Assembly: GCF_016801865.2 (NCBI RefSeq)
Contig: NC_068938.1
Location: 13,860,746 to 13,924,745 of the forward strand
DNA: 64,000 bases
Reading direction: 5' to 3'
Source of the DNA: Culex pipiens pallens
Taxonomy: Eukaryota > Arthropoda > Insecta > Diptera > Culicidae
A program made the translations under genes and the position numbers. Of the stretch, positions 43,866 to 54,632 are shown piece after piece (within the stretch, counting starts at the first letter, position 1; the number at the start of each line of letters is the position of its first letter). Below the pieces are notes generated by a model. The model searched no databases. It had not been told where the DNA came from and saw only the letters and a list, made by a program, of their open reading frames with translations.

Positions 43866-46800
43866 AAAATTACCAAAATTACCAAAATTATCAACATTAC
43901 CAATATAACCAAAATGGCCATAATGACTAAATGACCAAAATGACCAAAAAATAATGACAAAAATGACGAAAATGGCCAAATGACCAAAATGACGAATGAC
44001 CAAAATAATCAAAATGACCAAAATGAAAAAGTGGCCAAATGACCAAAATGACCAAAATGGCCAACTTGATCAAAATAACGAAAATGGCCAAATGATCAAA
44101 ATTACCAAAATGATCAAAGTGACCAAAATGACCAAAATGACGAAAATTGCCAAATGAACAAAATGACGAAAATGACGAAACTGGCCAAATGACCAAAATG
44201 ACGAAAATGGCCAAATGACTAAAATGACCAAAATTACCAAAATTACCAAAAATGACGAAAATGGGCAAATTACCAAAATGACAAAAATGATCAAAAAATC
44301 GAAAATGGAAAAATGGACTAAATTACCAACATAATCAAAATGACCAAAATTACCAAAATTACCAAAATGACGAGAATGGCCAAATGATCAAAATTACCGA
44401 AAAGAACAAAAAGACCAAAATGACCAAAATGACCAAAACAACCAAAATAACGCAAATGATGAAAATGGCCAAATGATCAAAATTTCCAAAATGATCAAGA
44501 TGGCCAAAATGACCAAAATAACGAAAATGTCCAAATGAAAAAAAATTTCTCAAAATGACCAAAATAACGAAAATGGCGAAAATGGCCAAATGATCAAAAT
44601 GACCAAAATTACGAAAATGGTCAAAATGACCAAAATGACCAAAATGACGAAAATGGCCAAATGACTAAAATGACCAAAATTACCAAAATGACGAAAATGG
44701 CCAAATTATCAAAATGATCAACATGGCCAAAATGATCAAATTGACGAAAATGGAAAAATTACATAAATGACCAAGATAATCAAAATGACCAATATGACCA
44801 AAATGACCAAAATTACCAAAATGACGAGAATGGCAAAATGATCAAAATAACCGAAAAGAACAAAAAGACCAAAATGACCAAAATAACCAAAATGACCAAA
44901 ATAACGCAAATGACGAAAATGATCAAATGATAAAAATTTCCAAAATGATCAAAATGACCAAAATTACCAAAATGATCAAAATGACCAAAATTACCAAAAT
45001 TACCAAAATGACGAAAATGGCCAAATTATCAAAATGATCAACATGGCCAAAATGATCAAATTGACGAAAATGGAAAAATGACATAAATGACCAAGATAAT
45101 CAAAATGACCAATATGACCAAAATTACCAAAATTACCAAAATGACGAGAATGGCCAAATGATCAAAATTACAGAAAAGAACAAAAAGACCAAAATGACCA
45201 AAATTACCAAAATAACCAAAATGACCAAAATAACGCAAATGACGAAAATGGCCAAATGATCAAAATTACCAAAATGATCAAAATGACCAAAATGACGAAA
45301 ATTACCAAAATGACGAAAATGGCCAAATGACCAAAATGACCAAAACGATCAAAATGCCCAAAATGACCAAAATGACGAAAATTACCAAATGATCAAAACT
45401 ACCGAAAAGAACAAAAAGATCAAAATGACCAAAATGACCAAAATGACCAAAACGATCAAAATGCCCAAAATGACCAAAATGACGAAAATTGCCAAATGAA
45501 CAAAATGACGAAAATGACGAAACTGGCCAAATGACCAAAATGACGAAAATGGCCAAATGACTAAAATGACCAAAATTACCAAAATTACCAAAAATGACGA
45601 AAATGGGCAAATTACCAAAATGACAAAAATGATCAAAAAATCGAAAATGGAAAAATGGACTAAATTACCAACATAATCAAAATGACCAAAATTACCAAAA
45701 TTACCAAAATGACGAGAATGGCCAAATGATCAAAATTACCGAAAAGAACAAAAAGACCAAAATGACCAAAATGACCAAAACAACCAAAATAACGCAAATG
45801 ATGAAAATGGCCAAATGATCAAAATTTCCAAAATGATCAAGATGGCCAAAATGACCAAAATAACGAAAATGTCCAAATGAAAAAAAATTTCTCAAAATGA
45901 CCAAAATAACGAAAATGGCGAAAATGGCCAAATGATCAAAATGACCAAAATTACGAAAATGGTCAAAATGACCAAAATGACCAAAATGACGAAAATGGCC
46001 AAATGACTAAAATGACCAAAATTACCAAAATGACGAAAATGGCCAAATTATCAAAATGATCAACATGGCCAAAATGATCAAATTGACGAAAATGGAAAAA
46101 TTACATAAATGACCAAGATAATCAAAATGACCAATATGACCAAAATGACCAAAATTACCAAAATGACGAGAATGGCAAAATGATCAAAATAACCGAAAAG
46201 AACAAAAAGACCAAAATGACCAAAATAACCAAAATGACCAAAATAACGCAAATGACGAAAATGATCAAATGATAAAAATTTCCAAAATGATCAAAATGAC
46301 CAAAATTACCAAAATGATCAAAATGACCAAAATTACCAAAATTACCAAAATGACGAAAATGGCCAAATTATCAAAATGATCAACATGGCCAAAATGATCA
46401 AATTGACGAAAATGGAAAAATTACATAAATGACCAAGATAATCAAAATGACCAATATGACCAAAATGACCAAAATTACCAAAATGACGAGAATGGCCAAA
46501 TGATCAAAATTACAGAAAAGAACAAAAAGACCAAAATGACCAAAATTACCAAAATAACCAAAATGACCAAAATAACGCAAATGACGAAAATGGCCAAATG
46601 ATCAAAATTACCAAAATGATCAAAATGACCAAAATGACGAAAATTACCAAAATGACGAAAATGGCCAAATGACCAAAATGACCAAAACGATCAAAATGCC
46701 CAAAATGACCAAAATGACGAAAATTACCAAATGATCAAAACTACCGAAAAGAACAAAAAGATCAAAATGACCAAAATGACCAAAATAACCAAAATGACCA

Positions 46801-47370
46801 AAATAACGCAAATGACGAAAATGGCCAAATGATCAAAATTACCAAAATGATCAAAATGACCAAAATGACGAAAATTACCAAAATGACCAAAATTACCAAA
46901 ATGACCAAAATGACAAAAATGGTCAAATGATCAAAATTACCAAAATGACGAAAAGGACCAAATGACCAAAATGACCAAAATGACCAAAATGACCAAAATG
47001 ACCAAAATGCCCAAAATGACCAAAATGACCAAAATGACCAAAATGACCAAAATGACCAAAATGGCCAAAATGACCGAAACGGCCAACATGATCAAAATGA
47101 TCAAAATGACCATAACGACCAAAATGGCCAAATGAACATAATGACCCAAATAACCGAAATGACCAAAATGACGAAAATGACCAAAATGACGAAAATGGCC
47201 AAATGACCAAATAACCAAAATGATCAGAATGACCAAAATAAAGAAAATGAACAAAATTACCATAATGACCAAAATGACCAAAATGATCAAAATGACCAAA
47301 ATTATCGAAATGACCAAAATTACGAAAATGGCCGAATGACCAAAATTACCATAATGACCAAAATCAACAA
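43866..47370 (+). repeat. 3.5-kb minisatellite of 9-bp TGACCAAAA units
   Basis: Roughly 390 units of a 9-mer (consensus TGACCAAAA, variants TTACCAAAA, TGACGAAAA, TGATCAAAA, TGGCCAAA-). Some 8- and 10-bp units slip the frame. Numerous minus-strand ORFs of 60-126 codons, rich in Phe/Gly/His/Ile/Leu/Val, are periodicity artefacts. The tract from 46963 to 47060 is nearly homogeneous, suggesting recent local expansion. Confidence 0.97.
44137..46790 (+). repeat. 1342-bp higher-order duplication inside the 9-bp array
   Basis: The variant pattern at 44137-45448 recurs at 45479-46790 with constant offset 1342; for example ACCGAAAAGAACAAAAAGAT at 45401 recurs at 46743. Shared irregular features (AAAAAAAATTTCTCAAAATG, AATCGAAAATGGAAAAATGG) make chance similarity impossible. 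Only a few substitutions separate the copies. Confidence 0.92.
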
Positions 47371-50224
47371 ATTTTTTAAAATTATATAATCACCAAAATT
47401 TATTATAAATTCAATTATTAGATTAATAAAAAGAATAAGTTCAAAGTGCTAGTAGTAGAATTACAAACAAAAATAATATTGATCAACAGACTTCGGATTA
47501 AATTATGAATAGCAAGCATTTTTCAAAAAAAAAATTTTTTGTGAGTTAACATACATTCATTAATAGTTCCAGTCAAATGAATTCACATCATGTACCGCAA
47601 TCAAAAATCCCCACAAAAGCAACCATAATAACATACATTATCCCAATAAAACGCTTCTTTTCACTCGATCTCAACCACGACAACGCAAAATCCGTCCACG
47701 AAAGCATCGCGTAATTACGGCTCAAAAGAACCTGCCTCTTCCGGTGTGCAGAATCTTCTTTCTCCTTCAATTGAAATCCCTGAATAGCGAGAAGGCTGGC
47801 TGGCTTCACTATTTCCCTGTCGTAAATAAATTAAAACTAAAATTCCACTTCCTTTTGGCTCTTAACCAGATCCGGCGAGATCCTGCTCCAGGGGGTGAGC
47901 TAAATGGGAAAATTCCAACGAACCCCTTTTTTCGCCAACGACGACGACGACGCCGGAATTCACCGGGTTCGCTAATGATACCTCATTTCACCGGAACCAT
48001 CCGGTTCCAAAGTAAACACACACGTTTACGCTAAAATCGGGTACTTTTTCCAGCAGACAACCGCGCTGCCTTCCTTTGAAACGGGAATTTAACATCATTA
48101 ATGTTGATTTAGTTTTCGTAAAAATCTCTTTATCAAATTTCCCAAAGCCCCCACACCCCTCTTTCACCTTTCAAGGTAAAGTGACTTGTTAGTTGGAAAA
48201 TGTTCTGCTGCAGAAGTGCGCTGCGGTTTGGGTGGATTTTTCCCCGGGAAGCTGCGGTTTGAGCTGCCGGAGCTGGCAAAAATTGGCTCAGCACTTTTAA
48301 TCACGTTTGAATAACCCACACACTTCATCCCCCGAATAAAAGGTAGAAAATTAAGTTTACCTGACTTCTAAAACGTCTGTATTTGCTTTGAGCTGCTACT
48401 GGTGAATGGTTGATGAGGTTGATTGAGAATTAAAAAGGGCTCACCCAGGTGAGGTTTTTTTTTCTTCTTCTGGGATGAAAGTGCTCTTGTGATGTTGAAA
48501 AGGTTCGCAGTCATTTAATTATCCCCTGTTTAAATCACGGATCGACTCAATCAACGAGTTTCGGGTTTTGAGAACCTTTGATGATTGGTATATTTTACAT
48601 CAGATTTGATTCAGGTTAGGTATTTTGGATAATTTCTTTTATTTTTCCTAAAGCAATGTGTTCCAAAGCTATTATTAATTGTGATAATGAATAACTTGAA
48701 TTTATCAAAGAAAGCATACGTTTACTTAAACGATAAAAAAGGACAAAAACATAAAAAAAAAACATTCAGAAATTACAAATTTCTAACGATCATGTACGTT
48801 TCTGATCTGTTTATCTGCAAAGCAATCCAAAGGCCATTGGCTGGCTGTGAAATTATGGGAAAATATATTTTATATTAGACTTGTCAGTTTAAGAAAATAG
48901 CTCAAAACTGCCACGGGTATTAGCCCTCAGGCAATTTTTTACAACCCATTTTAGAATAGCAAAGAACCTGGCGGCCGAATTCCGGAACATTGGGCTTTGT
49001 TAATTCCCTCCTAAACATAGACCAGTTATAACAAATTTCAATCATATTCCTCAGACAGCATGTCTCAGCTTCAACTTAACAAACGCTGTTTTTTTTATAG
49101 CGAACTATGCTAACTTTTTACAGCAATCTTATTGCATCGGTATCGGAATCATGATCATGAAATCTCATGGGATAGCGTCATGATTCGAAATCCGGACACT
49201 TAGTAGCATATCATTGTTGTTATAGCTGGCAAAAAATCACGAAACTAGTTGGAAATGTAGAAATATTATGTAGAGTTGCAAATGTAACAATATCATCGTC
49301 ACAAAAGTATAGCCCGAACATAAATTTGATCATTTAAAACAATAAACTTGAACTACAAAACAACGTCATGATTCGAATTCCCTGACGAAACGAAAAAAAA
49401 CGAAACGCCCCTGACACCTCACCTTATTATATCAATTATTTGGACATAAGTTCGCATTATGATTGTCAAAACTGTATTATTTGATGAATTCTACCATGAA
49501 CTTTCATTTAAGGTTTGTTTGAACGTTGTAGTTAATGCCAAAACAATTATGTAAAATAAAATTATATGTTTACACCAAAAATGTGAAACATTTCACTGAA
49601 ATATTTCTTAGGCGTCCGATGCACCGGGAAGGCAAAGCAGAAATTTATGGTTTTGATTTCCTTAAATTCTAGCAGTTGTTTTTTTTTAATATCGATTGTT
49701 TTGATGTTAACAGCTTATTTGAGACCTAAAAATGCCATTTACTAACATTTCCGTCCAAATTTGTGCGGTTCATAAGCAAAAACGAGTGTCCGAAATTCGA
49801 AGCAAAAGCGACCGGATTTCGAATCAGATTTTATCGGTGTCCTTATCGGTGTCCGGGATTCAAAGCACAACAAATCATTTTAATTAAAAAATCTGATGAA
49901 AAAATGTTAGAAAAGACATGCATTCTCTTAAAACTCGAAATGAAAACCGTGATTATGAGTGAAATGGAGAATAAAATGATGGAAAACATTTTGCCGAACT
50001 AAAGTCGAATTTCTTTGGTTTGATAAATCGTATTTAATTTTAAATAAACTTTTGTATAGAAAATTCGAACACTCGCAACTAAATATTCAATATTTTCAAT
50101 TTTCAACTTGCAACTTTGCTTCTCGAATAGCAATTTTGAACATCTAATGTTCTTATCTTTAAAAAAAAAAGGTGGATTATTTCGCAAACCTAAAAAAATC
50201 AATGACCTAAAAATACAATTTCTA
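47371..50224. other. Unique island (47570-48560) and AT-rich flank, no gene assigned
   Basis: The island contains an ACG microsatellite (47937-47952) and complex sequence. The stretch 48560-50224 is AT-rich with no strong signal. ORFs of 62-100 codons here lack domains or splice support. Confidence 0.35.
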
Positions 50225-51300
50225 TTAGAAATCGGCCGATTTCGACCTTTTTTTATTCGGTTCAAACTGTGTGGGGTCCTTCGGGACCATCCATAAACCA
50301 CGTGGGTGTCATTGGTTCACCCATACAAGGCTTCATACAATGTTGGCAGCTGTCCATACAAAAATGGTACGTGAATACACTCAACCCCCGGTGGTTGGCC
50401 ACTTTCTCGTTTGACACTTTTTTTAGTTTGTAACCCGTTGGTTGGTCAAAGTCAAACTAAAAAGTGACAAACTGTCACTTTCTACACGGCGCTCACGCAC
50501 ACTGACAAAAGAAACGTTTGGTAGTAAGTGTGAACTCCATGAAAAAGAGGTGTCAAACTTAAAAGTGACCAGACACAGTTGGTGTCCAACCATCGGGGTT
50601 TGAGTGTATTCGAAAATCTTTAACTTTTGAAAGAATTTTCTGATCAATTTTGTGTCTTCAGCAAAGTTGTAGGTATTGTTGAGGATTGTTTGATTAACTT
50701 TTTTTTCACAAAAAAACTCAATTTGAAAAATATATATTTTCGAGATTTTATGATATGTTTTAAAGGACAAAACTCGTATCTTCTAAGCTTAGAAAAGTAT
50801 GGACAAAAAAAAGACCACCGAATTTTATAAAAATGTGATTTTTGAAAAAATCGAAATTTCATGAAAAAAAAATCTTGAGTAAATTTTTTCAGAAATATTT
50901 ACTTTGCAATCGAAAAGTACTTTACAGATTTTTCGATATAGGGGCCCGTTTTCAAAATAGCCACTGAAAGTTTGATTAGAGCGAAATATTTCCAGTTTTT
51001 CGATTTAAAAAAATTATAACTATGAGTGACCATTTCTGAAAATATTGTTTATGAAAAGTTCAGAAAATTTGCTATTGTCTAAAATTCATTGGAGGTTGGA
51101 TTTCTAAATGCTTAAAGCGGCTTGAAGAAAAAGAAACGAGAAAATGTATGATTTTTAAGTCTCTCCCAAACAACCCACTATTTGCTAACGTCGATATCTC
51201 AGCAACTGGTCCGATTTTCAATGTCAAAAAATGAAATATTCGTGAAAACAATATTTTCAAAAAAAAATCAATCAAGACTAACATTTCATAAGCACCAAAC
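50225..51300 (+). mobile_element. Diverged copy of the GAGCAACTCT TIR element, interrupted by a MITE
   Basis: Shares GAAATCGGCCGATTTCGACC, GTCATTGGTTCACCCATACAA and downstream blocks with 18877-19960 in the same order. The right terminal arm is missing or too diverged to see. A 229-bp MITE occupies 50378-50606. Confidence 0.8.
50378..50606. mobile_element. 229-bp TA-flanked MITE
   Basis: Ends CACTCAACCCCCGGTGGTTGG and the complement of CCAACCATCGGGGTTTGAGTG are inverted repeats flanked by TA. The undisturbed relative at about 19055 reads GTAAATATTC where this reads GTGAATA...TATTC, so a TA duplication is directly inferred. TA target sites fit Tc1/mariner-type non-autonomous elements. Confidence 0.88.
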
Positions 51301-51355
51301 ATTCAATATTGCGCCCTTTATAAAGTGTTAGTTTTGATTAATTAAAATTCAGATT

Positions 51356-52442
51356 GACCTCGATTATCAGAAGTTTTGATTATCCGAAGGTTTGTATTGG
51401 ATAACCGAATCAGGAACAAAAAAAAACTATTTTTCATGGTTTTATCCCTTATCCCCGAGTCCCACTTTCCCGAATCCCATATCCCCGAAAATCATTTCCC
51501 CGAAAATTCCACATCCCCGAAAATCATTTCCTCGAAAATGCCACTTCCCCGAAAATTTCACATCCCCGAAAATCATTTTCCCGAAAATTCCATATCCCCG
51601 AATGTCATTTACCTGAATGGCCATTTTACCGAACTGTCGTTTTCCCGAATTTACATATACCCGAATGGTTACTTCACCGAAAAATCAATTTTCCCGAAGT
51701 ATAACCTTGATATAAACTAAATTGTTTGCCAAACACATTTTGTTTGGTTGACCATTCTGTGCATTGTCCCGAAGTTTGGTTGATTTTGGTTGCCAAGGTC
51801 CCGAGTAACAACTACAAATTTTTGCGGTAGTCGGGCCTGAACGTTTGTCAAACACGTTCTGACCTGAAAACCCCTGGGGCCAGTTGTCGCACTTACATCA
51901 ATTTGAATATTCAAAATTCAAGTGAAGCTCGGAATTTTTTGAACGTTCAATTGTGGACTTCATTGATCGCTACTTCCCCAAACCCGGTCAGGCGGGTATG
52001 GCCGTTGCCCAGGACCGCGCGCGCTTCTGGGCAACGGTCATACCCGCCTGACCAGGTTTGGGGAAGTGGCGTTCGGGGAATTGGCCATTCGGAGATATGG
52101 TCATTCGGGAAAATGATTTTCAGGGATGTGGAAAATTAGGGGAAGTGGTCATTCGGGAGAATGGTTTTTAGGGGAAGTCGCCATTCGGGGATGTGGCCGT
52201 TCGGGGAAATGGATTGTTCGGGGAAATGATTTTCGGCTAAATGACATTTCGGGGAAGTGTCTTTTCGGAGATGTGGAATTCGGGGAAATGTCTCTTCGGG
52301 AAGGTGGGTTTCGGGGAAATGTCATAGATTCATTTTTTATTTTGTTATTTCAAACGTCAAATTCGGGTTTTTCCAAAAAAAATCTGTGATTCGATTATCC
52401 GAAGTGAAATCATTCCAAGACCTTCGGATAATGTAGTCTAAA
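51356..52442. mobile_element. Inverted-repeat element with CCCCGAA tandem arms
   Basis: Outer segments with GATTATCCGAAG (51376) and CGATTATCCGAAG (52390) are partly inverted. The left half (51450-51690) is built of diverged 15-20 bp units with CCCCGAAAAT. The right half (52070-52325) carries the complement (TTCGGGGAAATG). The centre is a GC-rich hairpin (51972-52068). ORFs on both strands translate these units and are not genes. Confidence 0.75.
51972..52068. repeat. GC-rich central hairpin, about 41-bp stem
   Basis: ACTTCCCCAAACCCGGTCAG...GCCGTTGCCCAG (51972-52012) pairs with CTGGGCAACGG...GGTTTGGGGAAGT (52027-52068), with one or two mismatches and a loop of GCGCGC-rich sequence. It lies at the symmetry axis of the surrounding element. 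Confidence 0.88.
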
Positions 52443-52445
52443 CTG

Positions 52446-53188
52446 TAGGGGGAGAGGGGGTAATATGCACCCCCGGGGCAAAATGCACCCCTTGCTTTTC
52501 TCGGTATTTGGAAGAATTTTCCGGGGAAAAACTCATAGAAATTGGAAGCTTATCATTGCTAAACCATGCTGGAAAAAATTGAGCATCGTAGTTTAAAAAC
52601 AGCTTAAGTTATTTGCAAAACTTTAAAATGTTGTGTTTTCATCTAATTTTCATTGAACTTTCATTATGATTTTTGGACAATATAAAAAGCATTTATTATT
52701 ATTGTAAGTATTGAGGTGTATAGTTTTTGTCATAATCTTCACTTTTCTGTAGACAGATGAGTCCAAAAACATCAAAAAATGCATTTTTAATTAAATTTTC
52801 TGCAAAAAGCGTGGTCGGGGCAAAATGCACCGCTGTGAAGCTCCTTTGTAAAAACAGCGGTGTCATCTAGTGGTGACTAGTGGAAACTGCTTATACCCGG
52901 TGCATTTTGCCCCATGTTGTGGTGCATTTTGCCCCGTTGTTGTAGTGCATTTTGCCCCATTGTTGCGGTGCATATTGCCCCGCATGGTTGTTTGAAATGA
53001 ATCAGAAATGTTTTTAGAAATTTGATATTTTCGATCAATTTTGAGGTTTTTTAAGACTTTTTTCACATGGATGACAAAGAAAAATAGTTGTTTTAGAACA
53101 TCGAACAAAATTCTTCCACAGTAATGCTGTAATGGTTGAGAAAACACAGTTTTCCCTTAGGGGGTGCATATTACCCCCTCTCCCCCTA
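52446..53188. mobile_element. 743-bp TIR element with TGCACCCC/GGGGCA words
   Basis: The left TIR TAGGGGGAGAGGGGGTAATA (52446) is the complement of the right end TATTACCCCCTCTCCCCCTA (53169-53188). Internal units GTGGTGCATTTTGCCCCGTT are tandem at about 52919-52982. Non-coding. Confidence 0.9.
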
Positions 53189-53988
53189 AAAGCCTCAAAT
53201 GTCTAAAAAACAGTTTTAAGAGTTTACAGAAGATTAATTTTAGAATCATTTTTCAATGGATGAAGAGACATTTCAATAATAAATGGTTTATTCCTTAACA
53301 TTGGAAAACTCCGTAACCCCCCCCCCCCCCTTCCTCTCAACCTTCAAAGTTGGCCCGAAAAATCAGGAGGGGGGGGGAGGGAAACTTTAAAAAAAATTGA
53401 ATATTTCAATTAAAATATAAGTGCAATCAGTTGAAAATGCATTCTCATGCGTTTAGAATCATTTTAAGCATGTTTTTTTTTCTAAATTTTCAATTTTTAT
53501 GATCGCAAAAAGTTTTTTTAATCGCTAAAATTTTTATTTTCGTCGATTTTTTTTTTTGATAACTAATGATTGAAAATAACTGAACTAGTGTATAATTCAT
53601 TTTAAAACACGTTTTCCATGCAATTGTTGAAACTATGGCTTGTTATTGTCCCTGGGCCGAGGGACAAAACTTTAAAAAAAAATTGCATCGGCCTTAACAA
53701 GCTCTCGTCACAAATAAACAATCAAATTACAAATTAGAAGCAGCTCAGCAAACCATCAGTTTAACCAACAAAGTATTAAATAAATGGCAGAAAATTTCCT
53801 CAGCCTTACAAAAAGTAATTTAAAATTTAGAAATAAAATTCAGATTTTTTAAATGCCTATAAGTTAAAAAAGGGTGAACTTTATCACAATGATTTTCAAA
53901 CATAATGACGTTAAACATAAGAAAAGATTTTTTTTATTTTCGGCTGATCGAAACTTTGAAGATTCGAGGCATCGTATAATCAAGTCTG
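53189..53988. other. Repeat-derived AT-rich DNA with C/G runs, no gene
   Basis: Contains a C14 run (about 53317-53330) and a G run (about 53368-53376), with phrases shared with 5280-5560. No coding region. Confidence 0.5.
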
Positions 53989-54172
53989 CACGGAGAAAAA
54001 AGAGTTCCCAAAATCGTGAACAAGCGTTCATGAAAATGGGAACCACGAACAAAGTGTTCAAATCCCATGGTACGATTTTGAAAAACGTACCATGGAATTT
54101 GAACGCTTTGTTCGTGGTTCCCATTTTCATGAACGCTTGTTCACGATTTTGGGAACTCTTTTTTCTCCGTGT
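53989..54172. mobile_element. Short foldback element (CACGGAG...GAGTTCCC family), copy 2
   Basis: Same outer arms as 3252-3374 (CACGGAG and CTCCGTG; GAGTTCCCAAAATCGTG). The arm extends inward through ACCACGAACAAAG to a central CCATGGTACGATTTTG palindrome, giving 184 bp against 123 bp. The two ORFs of 113-118 codons are the two strands of this palindrome. Confidence 0.88.
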
Positions 54173-54632
54173 GGACTGTAATTCGATCAAAAAAATGTTG
54201 TGCAATTTTCCATTGATTTTGCAGACATAGCAAATTATTCAATTTGATTAAACTTTTTAAGAGCTTATTCACAAGCCAGCTTACACAAAGTACCTTCAAA
54301 CCAACAGCGTTAATCACGCCACCATTTTCGCAACGTGTGCTGCCTGCTGACTTGTACCATCACGGTCGTGTTTTCTCTGCGCTCACACAACGCTAAATAA
54401 ATTATTCCCAAGTGTGTTTCCTCGGAAAACGAGCGCGCACTCGGAAAAACCTGCCAAACCACATCCAAACATGAGCCAAAGCACATCACATCAAGTATTT
54501 AAAACCGCACGGAAGCAAACACACGCAACGGTGATGCATCCTGACAAAATTTGGCTGGCGGACGGATTTTCCAGGGGAGGCTCATTTGAAGGGGTTTCTC
54601 CGCCGCAATGTGACTTGATATGTGTGCGTTTT
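54173..54632. other. Unique island, no gene assigned
   Basis: Moderately complex non-repeated sequence at 54280-54630. The 77-codon ORF at 54414-54647 overlaps the next repeat and is unsupported. Confidence 0.35.

Noticed and set aside
43866..47370. Many minus-strand ORFs (60-126 codons) rich in Phe, Gly, His, Ile and Leu
   Set aside because: They are produced by the 9-bp period, which keeps several frames open. Duplicated ORFs recur at an offset of 1342 because the array is duplicated.
43866..47370. Possible CRISPR-like array
   Set aside because: No fixed repeats with unique spacers; it is a continuous 9-bp satellite in a eukaryotic context.
51376..52389. ORFs of 60-114 codons with repeated His-Phe-Pro-Glu or Phe-Gly-Glu motifs
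   Set aside because: Translations of the degenerate CCCCGAA units of the inverted-repeat element.
53864..54230. Pair of similar ORFs on opposite strands
   Set aside because: Both translate the foldback at 53989-54172; the symmetry of the palindrome creates the pair.
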